A stretch of 64,000 bases of DNA from Colimorpha sp045597945 (GCA_045597945.1 JAZLLD010000065.1:32016-96015), one strand, 5' to 3'; positions 1 through 9,224 are shown, counted from the first letter of the stretch. Notes: generated by a model from the letters alone, not told the origin. Made by a program: numbers and translations.

Positions 1-1
1 A

Positions 2-2497
2 ACCGTAATTGTATGCAAGAAGAATTCGGTCAATCTTGACCATTTGATCCAATTATTTGAATCTAACAGTCCTTTCTTAAAGAAAAAGAAAGTACTAATT
101 GTTGATGATGAGGCTGATTTTGCTAGCCGAAATTATCGAACCGTTAGATTAGCGGCACTTTGTGATGAGAATGGCAAACCGATTTCGCAAACGGCCGAGA
201 CAGAAATGGCGAAGATTGCTCAGCAGATTGATGATTTCCGAAAAATCCCCATTTTCTGTAGATACCTACAGGTCACTGCAACACCTTATTGCTTGTACCT
301 ACAACCCCTAGGAGAATTGAACCTGAATGGCAAATATGTGAAACCTTTCAAACCTCGTTTCACAAAACTTGTACCCATACATGATGCTTATATTGGCGGC
401 CAACAATACTTTGTTGACTCCCAAAACCAAGATTCAATGTATAGCCATTTGTTCCATCAAGTGGACCAAAAGTGTATTGATGTTTTAGGTCATGAGGACG
501 GAAGATACATTAATGCATCAGTCTCCTCTGGTAACATTTACGGATTGACTTTTGCATTAGTTGCTTATTTTATGGCTACTGCCGTTCGCAGAATCCAGAT
601 GGCGAACACCAAAAAGATTGACTACAAGACAAGCGCAATCATTCATGTTGATATTGATAAGAAGAACCACGACTGGCAAGCAAGAATTGTGAGCAAGCTG
701 ATTGACTCAATCAAGAATGCGATTGTCAATGAGGACCAAACAGACCAAAGAATATGGACAGCCATTGATGTCATTTACAATGATTTTACTGAATCAAATC
801 GCAAAGGAAGAAATGAAGGGCTTATCACCATTGAGTTGCCTTCACAAGAGGATATTCTTGATGAAATTCGAAAGATTTTCAATCCCAAGAAGAACAATTA
901 CCATGTCCAAATGGTGAATTCTGACGAGCAAATGGAAACCCTATTGGACGAAGAATCAGGCGAACTTGTTCTAGATACCGCAGCCACAATCTTCATCGGC
1001 GGCAACATCTTGGATAGAGGTGTGACAATTAAAAACATGCTTTGTTTCTTCTACGGCAGAAACCCCAAGCGATTCCAGCAAGACACTGTTCTGCAACATG
1101 CACGAATGTATGGAGCCAGATCTAAAGAGGATATGGCCGTTATGAGATTCCACACCACAGCGCACATCTACAAGATATTGATGCGTATGAATCAATTAGA
1201 CGAACAATTACGTCAGTGGTTTATTGATGGACATGACAAAGAAGAACCCAATGCAGTCTTTATCGGCTATGACAAAGACATCAAGCCTTGTGCCACACAG
1301 AAGATCAAAATATCAAATGCTTTGACAATCAGACCGCATCAGCGCATTCTCCCCGTCGGTTTTTGGACGGATGCAAATAAGCAAATCAAAGATTATGTGG
1401 ACGCTATCACAGACAAAATCAGGCATTGTCCAGGCTATCGGCAACAAGACAACAATGGATTCTTTGAGATTGACAAAGCTACTGTTATTGAAATCATCGG
1501 TCTTATTGAAAAAACATACGTTTATGATGAAAGTCATGAAAATTTAGATCGAAAGTCAGATTTAAAAGAACTCCTTTGCGCATTGGACTACTGCACTGCT
1601 TATTCTAATGGAAAGTTGTTTGCCATCCATCGAACTCAACGTGATGTAAAGAGAATCCGAGAGAATGGATGTTTTATTGACGCTCCTGATGACGGCCGTA
1701 CTGATGTAAATCCATCTAAAATCAAAGCAACTGACACTCCGGTCATTATGTTAATTCAAGAAGAAGGCAGAAAAGTCAAGGACCCTGATACCGGTGAAAA
1801 TGTTGGCTGGAACAATGCTCCTTTCTATTGGCCTGTCCTGATGACTCAACAGAGCTTGCCACCCGCCATGTTCGCTATAGACCAACGGAAAAAAGGGCAG
1901 AAGGCTGTCGTTGACATTTCTGATATTTTTGATGGAATTGACAATAGCCAAGTTCTTTCGATGACCTATTCTGGTGATTTAGAAGATCATTTTGGCGTCG
2001 AAGGCACCACATATTCAGAAGACTACCCTGTGGAAACTCGAGCGCTGAAAGACACAACAGCTAGCAAATACATACAGAAGGCAGAAGATGGATCTTGGTC
2101 ACGAAATCCTCATATTCATTTTGACCCAAAACATGACCACGGTATTTATTCTTTAAATAATGGTCAATTTCCATTTGAGTTGAAAGCATACAAATATATG
2201 TGCTTGCGAAATGCAAGAAATGCAAGTGCCGATGTTATGCTTTTAGAACTGACGGATCCTTCAGAATGGTTGACAATTCCAGAGGGAAAACTAAATGAGA
2301 ATGGAGATCTGCTAGATAGAGACACCCAAGAGTTGCTCCTGCACGGATCCGACGTGATAATAGATAAGAAGAATCGCAAGACCTCATTTGTTGATAACAC
2401 AATTACCCAATGGATAATCGTTTACAAAATACGGAAAGTGGTAAAGTTCAAGAAGAACACGATTGACTGGTTCCCTGATGGTGATACCGACGAGTGA
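2..2497 (+). CDS. Z1 domain-containing ATPase/helicase-like protein, 5' end outside window
   Basis: The frame is open to the left edge, so this is the C-terminal ~830 residues of a longer protein. A TTG at 44 is the first listed start but is probably internal. Visible motifs are a helicase motif II-like segment VLIVDDEADF near the left end and, about 300 residues later, FIGGNILDRGVTIKN followed by QHARMYGAR, which resembles superfamily-2 helicase motifs V/VI. This arrangement is typical of the Z1 family; the P-loop half would lie upstream. Z1 proteins are known from restriction-like and phage-defence operons, often with a methyltransferase, a GHKL ATPase and a nuclease. Those partners are not in the window, so the defence role is inferred. 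The gene is clearly AT-richer than the housekeeping genes, consistent with horizontal acquisition. Confidence 0.8.
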   Translation, partial: TVIVCKKNSVNLDHLIQLFESNSPFLKKKKVLIVDDEADFASRNYRTVRLAALCDENGKPISQTAETEMAKIAQQIDDFRKIPIFCRYLQVTATPYCLYLQPLGELNLNGKYVKPFKPRFTKLVPIHDAYIGGQQYFVDSQNQDSMYSHLFHQVDQKCIDVLGHEDGRYINASVSSGNIYGLTFALVAYFMATAVRRIQMANTKKIDYKTSAIIHVDIDKKNHDWQARIVSKLIDSIKNAIVNEDQTDQRIWTAIDVIYNDFTESNRKGRNEGLITIELPSQEDILDEIRKIFNPKKNNYHVQMVNSDEQMETLLDEESGELVLDTAATIFIGGNILDRGVTIKNMLCFFYGRNPKRFQQDTVLQHARMYGARSKEDMAVMRFHTTAHIYKILMRMNQLDEQLRQWFIDGHDKEEPNAVFIGYDKDIKPCATQKIKISNALTIRPHQRILPVGFWTDANKQIKDYVDAITDKIRHCPGYRQQDNNGFFEIDKATVIEIIGLIEKTYVYDESHENLDRKSDLKELLCALDYCTAYSNGKLFAIHRTQRDVKRIRENGCFIDAPDDGRTDVNPSKIKATDTPVIMLIQEEGRKVKDPDTGENVGWNNAPFYWPVLMTQQSLPPAMFAIDQRKKGQKAVVDISDIFDGIDNSQVLSMTYSGDLEDHFGVEGTTYSEDYPVETRALKDTTASKYIQKAEDGSWSRNPHIHFDPKHDHGIYSLNNGQFPFELKAYKYMCLRNARNASADVMLLELTDPSEWLTIPEGKLNENGDLLDRDTQELLLHGSDVIIDKKNRKTSFVDNTITQWIIVYKIRKVVKFKKNTIDWFPDGDTDE

Positions 2498-3018
2498 CTC
2501 TAAGTCTAATTTTACCAGGCCCTGCTGATGTTCTACCGACTGACGCTGCACTAAATTAGCATCGCAAGTGGGACCATAAGTAAAACTTTGGTTTTGCTTC
2601 TGCTCCCACTTGTGCAATGCTTGCACAACAGAAATAATAACACGCCACGTTATTATTCCTTCGGCAAAGATACTAAAAGTTTTTGGAATCAAATCCAAAA
2701 ACTTTCCGATACAATGGAATCGAGGATTACTAGTCCTTTCGGATGTTCTACATCTACCGTTATGTCGGATTTAATAATCAAGACTTAATCCTGGAGCCAA
2801 TCAAGAACGAAACGGCGTTGGATTCCGTCTCCGATGCGACGGATGTTGAGAATAATGGCATCAATGAATTGTGGATTACAAATCCTTATAGTAGGAAGCA
2901 TCCGATTGCAAATCTGATGCAACGGATATTGTTTGTGCTATAGAACAATACGAATGCATTTTTCTTGTACTGACACAATAATTTGATTGCTGTCACGTTT
3001 TTGTTATAAAAAAAGATT
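2498..3018. other. Gene-poor spacer with several hairpins
   Basis: No convincing gene is present; short ORFs at 2588-2788 and 2743-2943 match nothing I recognise. The spacer holds stacked inverted repeats: CAAGTGGGA near 2568 pairing with TCCCACTTG near 2603-2611; TTGTGCAA (2610-2617) with TTGCACAA (2621-2628); AATAATAAC (2633-2641) with GTTATTATT (2649-2657). A degenerate unit around CGGATGTTCT...TGTCGGATT at about 2738-2770 resembles the sequence after the DUF2442 gene at 3602-3635. This suggests a decayed repeat family in the island. Confidence 0.5.
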
Positions 3019-3273
3019 ATGCCTGAGATTTGTCATTTCTATGGAATAATAATTAAAATGTTCTTCAAGCCGAAGGAACATGAACCTGCACATATCCATG
3101 CTATTTATGGCGAGTATGTAGGAGTGTTTGATCTAAACACTTTGGAAATGACTATGGGCGACCTTCCAAATAAAGCGCAAGCATTGGTGCATGAGTGGCT
3201 TGCCTCACATTGTGAGGAACTTAAGCAAATGTGGAATTCACAAATTATTACTAAACTTCCCCCATTGGAATAG
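3019..3273 (+). CDS. DUF4160 domain-containing protein
   Basis: An 84-residue protein with the DUF4160 signature: the N-terminal CHFYGIIIKMF, then HEPAHIHAIYGEYVGVFDL, and a helical C-terminal third containing ALVHEWLASHCEEL. The family has no established function. It is typically encoded directly beside DUF2442, as here, with 2 nt between the genes, so the two are almost certainly co-transcribed. The pairing and the location beside a Z1 gene in an AT-rich stretch resemble a toxin-antitoxin-like or accessory module, but the sequence alone does not prove that. There is no signal peptide, so it is probably cytoplasmic. Confidence 0.8.
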   Translation: MPEICHFYGIIIKMFFKPKEHEPAHIHAIYGEYVGVFDLNTLEMTMGDLPNKAQALVHEWLASHCEELKQMWNSQIITKLPPLE

Positions 3274-3275
3274 CT

Positions 3276-3581
3276 ATGATACCTAGAATCAAAATAGTTG
3301 AAGCACGTGAGGATTTCAAACTTTTTGTCCAGTTTGATGATGGGCGAGAGGTCATGTATGACGTCAAGGAGGATATTGCTGTTATTCCTGACTTCAAACC
3401 CTTGAAAACCACTTTCGGACTTTGGCAGCAGGTTCAGTTAGACAGTAGTCGCACTTGTGTCTTTTGGACTGATCGGATTGATTTGTCCAGTGATACAATC
3501 TATGAGTTTGGGGAAAACCTGAATGATGCATCTGTAGTTGCTGAGCCGAGAGCAGAGTATTCTGCAGTGCATGATGCCTAG
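3276..3581 (+). CDS. DUF2442 domain-containing protein
   Basis: A 101-residue cytoplasmic protein. The first ~80 residues have the DUF2442 pattern: IKIVEAREDFKLFVQFDDG, then the segment around KPLKTTFGLWQQVQLD, and a WTDRIDLSSDTIYEFG end. It follows DUF4160 after 2 nt. The last ~20 residues are not part of the family core. Function is unknown; the family is often described as a partner of DUF4160. A strong hairpin with a T-run starts 43 nt after the stop and should end this two-gene transcript. Confidence 0.8.
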   Translation: MIPRIKIVEAREDFKLFVQFDDGREVMYDVKEDIAVIPDFKPLKTTFGLWQQVQLDSSRTCVFWTDRIDLSSDTIYEFGENLNDASVVAEPRAEYSAVHDA

Positions 3582-3623
3582 TAAGGCAAGATTCAGCCCC
3601 TGCGGATGCTCTGCCGACTATCG

Positions 3624-3656
3624 TTGTGTCGGATTTTTAATCTGACACAATTTTTT
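3624..3656 (+). terminator. Rho-independent terminator after DUF4160/DUF2442
   Basis: TTGTGTCGGATT (3624-3635), a TTT loop and AATCTGACACAA (3639-3650) form a 12-bp stem with one G-U wobble, followed directly by a T6 run. The core TGTCGGATT...AATC also occurs in degenerate form near 2764-2775, so the hairpin may derive from a repeat. Confidence 0.7.
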
Positions 3657-3740
3657 ATTAGGATATACTGCGCTGGCATTGTTACGGCTCAGCATAACTT
3701 GGGCAAGTTCACTTCTCAGCCCAGAGGTTTCAATACTTTT

Positions 3741-3823
3741 GCCCTTTCAGGGCGTTTGCCCCATTGACTTACATAGCCCAAGGCACCGCCTTGGGCTATG
3801 GACAGATTGCCCTTTCAGGGCGT
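3741..3823. repeat. REP/BIME-like composite palindrome
   Basis: Two identical 15-nt copies of GCCCTTTCAGGGCGT (3741-3755 and 3809-3823), each itself a GCCCT/AGGGC hairpin, flank a perfect 13-bp stem: CATAGCCCAAGGC (3772-3784), loop ACC, GCCTTGGGCTATG (3788-3800). The order hairpin-hairpin-hairpin in 83 bp resembles REP/BIME elements. No transposase is nearby. The surrounding gap (3657-4070) has no credible gene. Confidence 0.7.
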
Positions 3824-4015
3824 CAAACTACTAAGATTCAACAGGATTGAGGGGGATGCACAATATATCATGTTTATTGCATCTTCACGTGAAAGTCTTG
3901 AAGGCGATCCTCCTGAAGATGGCGGCAACTTGCAGGGAGGCTTTCTCAACGGAAGAGCACCAGTGGCACCCGGACTTCACCGGCAAAAGTTCTCAGTATA
4001 TTGATAAACGTTTCG

Positions 4016-4023
4016 TATCTTTG
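4016..4023 (+). promoter_or_regulatory. TATCTTTG -7 element with no gene downstream
   Basis: The sequence TTTCGTATCTTTGTTGCA matches the Bacteroidota -7 consensus TAxxTTTG. It points rightward into the end of the convergent aminopeptidase gene and its terminator. It is either an orphan promoter for a short RNA or a chance match. Confidence 0.3.
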
Positions 4024-4071
4024 TTGCACAAAGCTCATTTGCAGTGGATTTCGGAAGGAATCTTGAAGCCG

Positions 4072-4105
4072 CATAACAAAAGGGGCAGCTGGACGCTGCC
4101 CCTTT
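4072..4105 (-). terminator. Terminator of the M24 aminopeptidase gene
   Basis: On the minus strand, AAAGGGGCAGC and GCTGCCCCTTT form a perfect 11-bp stem (arms 4079-4089 and 4095-4105, 5-nt loop). It is followed by TTTTGTTATG, 26 nt past the stop codon. Confidence 0.75.
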
Positions 4106-4130
4106 ATTATAGGATGAAACTGATGAGCAA

Positions 4131-5519
4131 TTAGTTTGCCATGGTTTCTTCGATTTCTTTGACGGTCTTGGGGATGGGTTTGCCCAGGACACGGCAGCCG
4201 GTCTCGGTGATGAGGATGTCGTCCTCGATGCGGATACCGCCGAAGTCTTTCCATTTCTCGGGTTCGTCGAAGTTGACAAAATCTTTGTTGGGGCCTTCGG
4301 CATGGCATTTGTCGATGAGGGCGGGGATGAAGTAGCAACCGGGCTCGTCGGTGACCACGAAGCCGGGCTGGAGTTTGCGACCGCAGCGGAGGCTGGCCAA
4401 GCCAAACTGGTTGGAGGGGCGGGTCTCATCATCGTAGCCGACATAAATCTGGCCGTAGTTCTCCATGTCGTGGACATCCAAACCCATCATGTGGCCGAGG
4501 CCGTGAGGCATGAGGAGGCTGTGGGCACCGTTGGCCACGATATCGTCGACATTGCCACGGAGGATGCCGAGGTCTTTGTAGCCCTGGGCGAGAATCTTGC
4601 TGATGGCGGTGTGCACTTCCTTATAGGTGATGCCGGGGCGGGAGATGCGGATGCACTCAAGCTGAGAGGCCAGCACGATTTCGTAGATAGCGCGCTGACG
4701 ATCATTGAATTTACCACCCACAGGCACAGAACGAGTGATATCGGAGCAATAGTTCATGGCAGTTTCGCAACCGGCGTCCATCACCAGCATGCGGCCGAGT
4801 TCGAGTTTGTTGTTGTGGCCGTGATTGTGGAGGGTTTCACCGTGGACAGTCATGATGACGGGGAAGCTCACGGGGCCGTTGCCCTTCCAAGCCTCGCCCT
4901 GCATGAGGCCGGCAAGCTCATATTCGTAGCGACCGGGCATAGCCATCTTCATGGCGCCGACATGCATGTTGTAGGCGGTTTCGATAGCCTTCTCAATTTC
5001 AGTGATTTCCTCAGCGCTCTTGATGCTGCGCTGCTTGACGCAAGCGGCAATCAACTGCATGGAGGCATAGCGACTGACGGCGTCGAACTTGATGCCGAGG
5101 AGCTGGCTCATCTGGCGGGTGTTGTCGGCACGGTAGGGAGGCAGATAGTGGATCTTGCGAGCCTCGCCGATAGTCTTGGTGCAAAGGGTCTGCAGGGCAG
5201 CAAGGTCGCCGCTGTTTGCCACGCCTACGCTGGCGGCAAGTTCCTTGACGCTGGGCAAGGGGCCGGTCCAGATAACATCGTCGATGTCATAGTCGTTGGC
5301 GAAGACATAGTCAACACCATTGTCGCAGTCAAGAACACCTACTAAATCTTCGCGCTGAAGGCCGAAAAAATAGAGGAAAGTGGAGTCCTGGCGGAACCAG
5401 TAAGTGTTGTCGGGATAATTGCAGGATGCCTCGTGGTTGCCCTGGATAATAATAAGGCCGTGGCCAACATCTTTGCGAAGTTGCTCACGACGAGCAATAT
5501 AGGTTTCTTTGCTAAACAT
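4131..5519 (-). CDS. pepP: M24 family metallopeptidase (Xaa-Pro aminopeptidase, aminopeptidase P-like)
   Basis: A 462-residue cytoplasmic enzyme that removes N-terminal residues preceding proline. I chose ATG 5519 (MFSKETYIARREQL); the frame extends 24 residues further upstream, but that part is AT-rich and unlike the family. The N-terminal ~170 residues form the creatinase-like domain and the rest is the pita-bread fold. All five dimetal ligands are visible: D248 (VMDAG), D260 (CSDITRS), H343 (PHGLGHMMG), E392 (DEPGCYF) and E432 (RIEDDILIT). Length and ligand set are normal for bacterial aminopeptidase P. It is transcribed alone and ends at a strong terminator. Confidence 0.9.
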   Translation of the reverse strand: MFSKETYIARREQLRKDVGHGLIIIQGNHEASCNYPDNTYWFRQDSTFLYFFGLQREDLVGVLDCDNGVDYVFANDYDIDDVIWTGPLPSVKELAASVGVANSGDLAALQTLCTKTIGEARKIHYLPPYRADNTRQMSQLLGIKFDAVSRYASMQLIAACVKQRSIKSAEEITEIEKAIETAYNMHVGAMKMAMPGRYEYELAGLMQGEAWKGNGPVSFPVIMTVHGETLHNHGHNNKLELGRMLVMDAGCETAMNYCSDITRSVPVGGKFNDRQRAIYEIVLASQLECIRISRPGITYKEVHTAISKILAQGYKDLGILRGNVDDIVANGAHSLLMPHGLGHMMGLDVHDMENYGQIYVGYDDETRPSNQFGLASLRCGRKLQPGFVVTDEPGCYFIPALIDKCHAEGPNKDFVNFDEPEKWKDFGGIRIEDDILITETGCRVLGKPIPKTVKEIEETMAN

Positions 5520-5620
5520 GTTTAATATTTTTGATACGTTATTAATAATTGGATAACGCACCCCGTAGTTTTTTATTGCGTCGCCAAACAATAAAATGCC
5601 AATAGACTGTTACATTTTTT

Positions 5621-5732
5621 AGTGAAGTAGTTGATTTTTCAGTGAAGTAGTGAATTGTGAATAGTGAATTGTGCGGCAGCCCTCAATTTACAATTCACTA
5701 TTTCACTATTCACTCCTTCACAATTCACTAAG
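5621..5732. repeat. Family A heptamer hairpin, copy 1 (inverted orientation)
   Basis: A GTGAATT/GTGAATA-rich left arm (about 5650-5672) and a TTCACTA-rich right arm (5691-5730) flank the core GTGCGGCAGCC (5671-5681), the reverse complement of the CTGCCGCAC core seen elsewhere. The arms are complementary over much of their length and built from 7- to 8-nt units. The element lies in the 280-nt gap between divergent genes, where I see no gene. Confidence 0.65.
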
Positions 5733-5800
5733 TAAATATTGTGTGTGATGCACAATATTCTAGTACAGTCTGCGTTATTCATTAATTAATAACAATTATC

Positions 5801-7357
5801 ATGGGCATCACTTTGCAGCGACTTCCGATTGGAATTCAGGGTTTTGAGAGTCTTCGCAACGACGGCTATCTCTATGTCGACAAGACACGTCAGGTTTACG
5901 ACCTTACGCACACCAATCGCTATTACTTCCTTTCCCGCCCCCGCAGGTTCGGGAAGAGCCTGCTGCTTTCTACCCTCAAGTGCTACTACGAGGGCAAGCG
6001 CGAGCTGTTCGATGGGCTGTATATCTCCACCGTGGAGAAGGATTGGAAGAAGCACCCTGTGCTGTATCTTGATTTGAATACCAACAAGTTCGACGACCCC
6101 AAGGTGCTGACTCAGAAGTTGGAAGACTCCCTCTGCGAATGGGAGGGAATCTATGGCTCCACAAATCGAGATCTACCATTAGGTATGCGCTTCGAAAAGG
6201 TGATTCGTAATGCCCACCAGAAGACCGGTCTCCGCACCGTTATCCTCGTGGACGAGTACGATAAGCCCATGCTCCAGGCCATAGACAATGCCGAGTTGCA
6301 GGATGCCTACCGAGCCACATTGAAGGGTTTCTACGGTGCACTGAAGTCGATGGACGAACACATCCAGTTTGCCATGCTTACGGGTGTGACCAAGTTCGGC
6401 AAGGTGAGTGTGTTTAGCGACCTCAACAACTTGATGGACATATCGATGGATGCCGACTACTACGACATCTGCGGCATCACCGAGGAGGAACTTTTGGCAA
6501 ACTTCCCTGCCCAGATTGAGCAGTTGGCCGAGGCGAACGGTATGACCCGCGAGGAATGCATCGCCAAACTGAAGGAACGTTACGACGGATACCATTTCCA
6601 CCAAAATGCCCCCGGGATGTACAACCCTTTCAGCGTGCTTAACACTTTCAAGAAACGCGAGTTCGGCAGCTATTGGTTCGAGACCGGCACACCGTCGTAT
6701 CTGGCCTACCTCTTGCGCAAGCACAACTACAATCTAGAGCAGATGGCCACTTGCCAAACCTCGGCCAAAGTGCTCAACAGCATAGATACCAACAGCTCCA
6801 ACCCCATTCCAGTCATCTACCAGAGCGGCTACCTCACCATACACGACTACGACAGGGAGTTCGGAATCTATAAGCTAGGATTCCCCAATCGCGAGGTGGA
6901 AGAAGGCTTTGTAGACTATCTGATGCCATACTACACTCCCTTGAATGAGAGCGACACCGCATTCAGCATCCAGAACTTCGTGCAGGATGTCCGTGCCGGC
7001 CGTACCGAGCAGTTTCTGGAGCGTTTGCGCAGCCTCTTTGCCGATACGCCCTACGAATTGGTCAAGGACTTGGAGAACCATTATCAAAACGTGGTGTGGA
7101 TTGTGGCCAAGCTGATGGGATTTTATGTGCAGGCCGAGTACCGTACTAGCCGCGGAAGGATAGACCTAGTGCTGAAAGCCCCCAAGTACTGCTATGTGAT
7201 GGAGTTCAAGCTCGACGGCACCGCCGAGGAGGCCTTGGCCCAGATCAAGGATCGAGGCTACACGCTCCCCTTTGAACTCGACGGTCAGCAAATCGTCCGC
7301 ATAGGACTCAACTTCTCCAAAACCGACCGCAATATCGAACGCTATGTAGTGGAGTAG
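5801..7357 (+). CDS. AAA-ATPase-like / PD-(D/E)XK nuclease domain protein
   Basis: A 518-residue protein of a family widespread in Bacteroidota, often in many genomic copies. Residues ~5-280 are the AAA-ATPase_like domain, with the degenerate Walker A SRPRRFGKSLLLS (about 45-57) and Walker B TVILVDEYDKPM (D151, E152). The C-terminal ~90 residues are the PD-(D/E)XK nuclease domain with GRIDLVL and YVMEFKLDG supplying the D...E-x-K core. The natural substrate is unknown; roles in mobile-element or phage conflict are only inferred from the nuclease fold. It stands alone between two repeat-containing gaps. The start follows an AT-rich leader without a strong Shine-Dalgarno, as is usual for this phylum. 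Confidence 0.85.
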   Translation: MGITLQRLPIGIQGFESLRNDGYLYVDKTRQVYDLTHTNRYYFLSRPRRFGKSLLLSTLKCYYEGKRELFDGLYISTVEKDWKKHPVLYLDLNTNKFDDPKVLTQKLEDSLCEWEGIYGSTNRDLPLGMRFEKVIRNAHQKTGLRTVILVDEYDKPMLQAIDNAELQDAYRATLKGFYGALKSMDEHIQFAMLTGVTKFGKVSVFSDLNNLMDISMDADYYDICGITEEELLANFPAQIEQLAEANGMTREECIAKLKERYDGYHFHQNAPGMYNPFSVLNTFKKREFGSYWFETGTPSYLAYLLRKHNYNLEQMATCQTSAKVLNSIDTNSSNPIPVIYQSGYLTIHDYDREFGIYKLGFPNREVEEGFVDYLMPYYTPLNESDTAFSIQNFVQDVRAGRTEQFLERLRSLFADTPYELVKDLENHYQNVVWIVAKLMGFYVQAEYRTSRGRIDLVLKAPKYCYVMEFKLDGTAEEALAQIKDRGYTLPFELDGQQIVRIGLNFSKTDRNIERYVVE

Positions 7358-7564
7358 AAATAGGTCGACAACTTAGTCCTAACCACACGACAAGTTTTTC
7401 AGTTTTAACCCAGGGAAAACTGACAAGCGATTTCAGGATAAGACAGTCATTTCTTTCATGCGAAAAACATATTTGCGGCACGATCGCAAGCCAATATCGT
7501 GCGGCAACGATAGGCAACAATTGTTAATTTTCAACAAAACGATTATTATATATAAAAAAATTCG

Positions 7565-7572
7565 TATCTTTG
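7565..7572 (+). promoter_or_regulatory. Bacteroidota -7 element of the glutamine synthetase gene
   Basis: TATCTTTG within TTCGTATCTTTGCAG, 50 nt before the ATG, fits the TAxxTTTG consensus. I see no clear TTTG -33 box at the expected spacing, only an A/T-rich tract. Confidence 0.55.
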
Positions 7573-7621
7573 CAGTCCAATTTTTTAGCGACAAAATACA
7601 TATTTATCTATATAACTATCT

Positions 7622-9127
7622 ATGAAACAAGAAGAATTAAAACTCAACCCCAACCGTTTGGTCCAGTTCCTCCAGAAACCCATGAAGGAATTCACCAAAG
7701 CCGATATCCTCAAGGTCATCGAGGAATTTGACATCGAGATGATCAAGTTTCGCTACATGGCGAACGACGGCCGCTTGAAGACCCTCAACTTCGTCATCAA
7801 CAGCCTCCAGCATGCCGATGAGATTCTCACTTCCGGCGAGCGCGTGGACGGCAGCAGCCTCTTCCCCTTCCTGGAGGCCGGCAGCAGCGACCTCTATGTC
7901 ATCCCTCGCTTCCGCACCGCCTTCATCGACCCCTTTGCCGAGATTCCCACCATTGACCTCCTCTGCAACTTCTACACCAAGGACGGCGAGCCCTTCGACA
8001 TGGCTCCCGAGTACACCCTGGCCAAGGCTGGCAACGCTTTCCGCGAGGCCACCGGCGGCATGGAGTTTGAGGTGATGGGCGAGCTGGAATACTACGCCAT
8101 CGCTCCCAAGGACGAGAGCTATATGCCCGCCGACCAGCGCGGCTACCATGAGTCCTCGCCCTACTGCAAATTTGAGAACTTCCGCGTGGAGGCCATGAAA
8201 CTGATTGCCGAATGCGGCGGTCTGATCAAATACGGCCACAGCGAGGTAGGCAACTTCTCGGTTGGCGACCTCATGTATGAGCAGAACGAAATCGAGTTCC
8301 TGCCCACCATCCTCGAAGATGCTGCCGACCAGCTGGTTATCGCCAAATGGATCATGCGCACCCTGGGCTATCAGTACGGCATCACCATCACCTTCGCACC
8401 CAAGATCACCGTGGGCAAGGCAGGTAGCGGCATGCATATCCACACCCGCATCAGCAAGGATGGCAAGAACATGTATATCAGCGAGAACGGCCTGACCGAC
8501 ATCGCCCACAAGGCTATCGCCGGCATCCTGAACTGCGCTGGCAGCCTCACCGCCTTCGGCGACACCAACCCCACCAGCTATTTCCGCCTGGTGCCTCATC
8601 AGGAAGCTCCCACCAACATCTGCTGGGGCGACCGTAACCGCAGCGCCATGGTGCGCGTGCCTCTGGGCTGGACCAAGGGCAGCGGCAACATGATGGCACA
8701 CTGCAATCCTCTGGAAAAGAACGAGGATGTGGACTTCAGCTACAAGCAGACCATCGAGCTGCGCACTCCCGACGGCAGCGCCAACGTATATCTGCTGCTG
8801 GCCGGCATGACCGTGGCCGCACGTCATGGTTTCGAGATGGGAAATGCCGTGCAGTATGCTAAGGACCGCTATGTGAGCGTGAACATCTTTGAGCACGAGG
8901 ATGTGCTGAGCCGCCTGGATGTGCTGCCCGACAGCTGTGCCGCCAGCGCCGACCTGCTGGAGCGCGACCGCGCCATCTACGAGGAGAAAGGCATCTTCGC
9001 ACCCGCACTGATCGACGGCATCCTGGAGCAGCTGCGTTCCTACAACGACCGCACCCTCCGCGCCGAGATTGGCAACGACTCGCAGAAGATTCTCGAACTC
9101 GTTGAGACCTTCATCCACTGCGGTTAA
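7622..9127 (+). CDS. glnA: Glutamine synthetase family protein
   Basis: A 501-residue cytoplasmic enzyme making glutamine from glutamate, ammonia and ATP. The N-terminal ~110 residues are the beta-grasp region and the remainder the catalytic domain. Hallmarks are ELEYYAI (metal-binding Glu of the first catalytic strand), KAGSGMHIHT (metal/ATP His), YFRLVPHQEAPTNICWGDRNRS (glutamate/ATP loop) and ELRTPDGSANVYLLLAGM. Length and motif spacing fit the ~450-500-residue type rather than the ~700-residue GSIII also found in Bacteroidota. I see no gene for PII or an adenylyltransferase beside it. It has its own -7 promoter element and a candidate downstream hairpin, so it is probably monocistronic. 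Confidence 0.9.
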   Translation: MKQEELKLNPNRLVQFLQKPMKEFTKADILKVIEEFDIEMIKFRYMANDGRLKTLNFVINSLQHADEILTSGERVDGSSLFPFLEAGSSDLYVIPRFRTAFIDPFAEIPTIDLLCNFYTKDGEPFDMAPEYTLAKAGNAFREATGGMEFEVMGELEYYAIAPKDESYMPADQRGYHESSPYCKFENFRVEAMKLIAECGGLIKYGHSEVGNFSVGDLMYEQNEIEFLPTILEDAADQLVIAKWIMRTLGYQYGITITFAPKITVGKAGSGMHIHTRISKDGKNMYISENGLTDIAHKAIAGILNCAGSLTAFGDTNPTSYFRLVPHQEAPTNICWGDRNRSAMVRVPLGWTKGSGNMMAHCNPLEKNEDVDFSYKQTIELRTPDGSANVYLLLAGMTVAARHGFEMGNAVQYAKDRYVSVNIFEHEDVLSRLDVLPDSCAASADLLERDRAIYEEKGIFAPALIDGILEQLRSYNDRTLRAEIGNDSQKILELVETFIHCG

Positions 9128-9154
9128 TCCAGAGAAACATTCTCAATCAATACG

Positions 9155-9190
9155 GAGAGCTGAGATGGGATATAACCTGTCTCGGCTCTC
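9155..9190 (+). terminator. Candidate terminator hairpin after glnA
   Basis: GAGAGCTGAGA (9155-9165) pairs with TCTCGGCTCTC (9180-9190), with one G-U wobble and a 14-nt loop. No proper T-run follows (TAAAATC), so it may instead be a processing or attenuation hairpin. Confidence 0.4.
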
Positions 9191-9224
9191 TAAAATCATC
9201 AATTGATTTGGCAATTAAAACACT

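Noticed and set aside
3741..3823. Possible CRISPR array
   Set aside because: Only two copies of a 15-nt palindrome, unequal spacing and no cas genes; REP-like is a better description.
4302..5345. 347-residue plus-strand ORF opposite the M24 peptidase
   Set aside because: Shadow of the coding strand caused by high GC at third positions; the opposite strand has all five metal ligands.
7637..9118. 493-residue minus-strand ORF opposite glutamine synthetase
   Set aside because: Composition is repetitive V/A/G/H-rich antisense translation, with no domain; glnA motifs are unambiguous.
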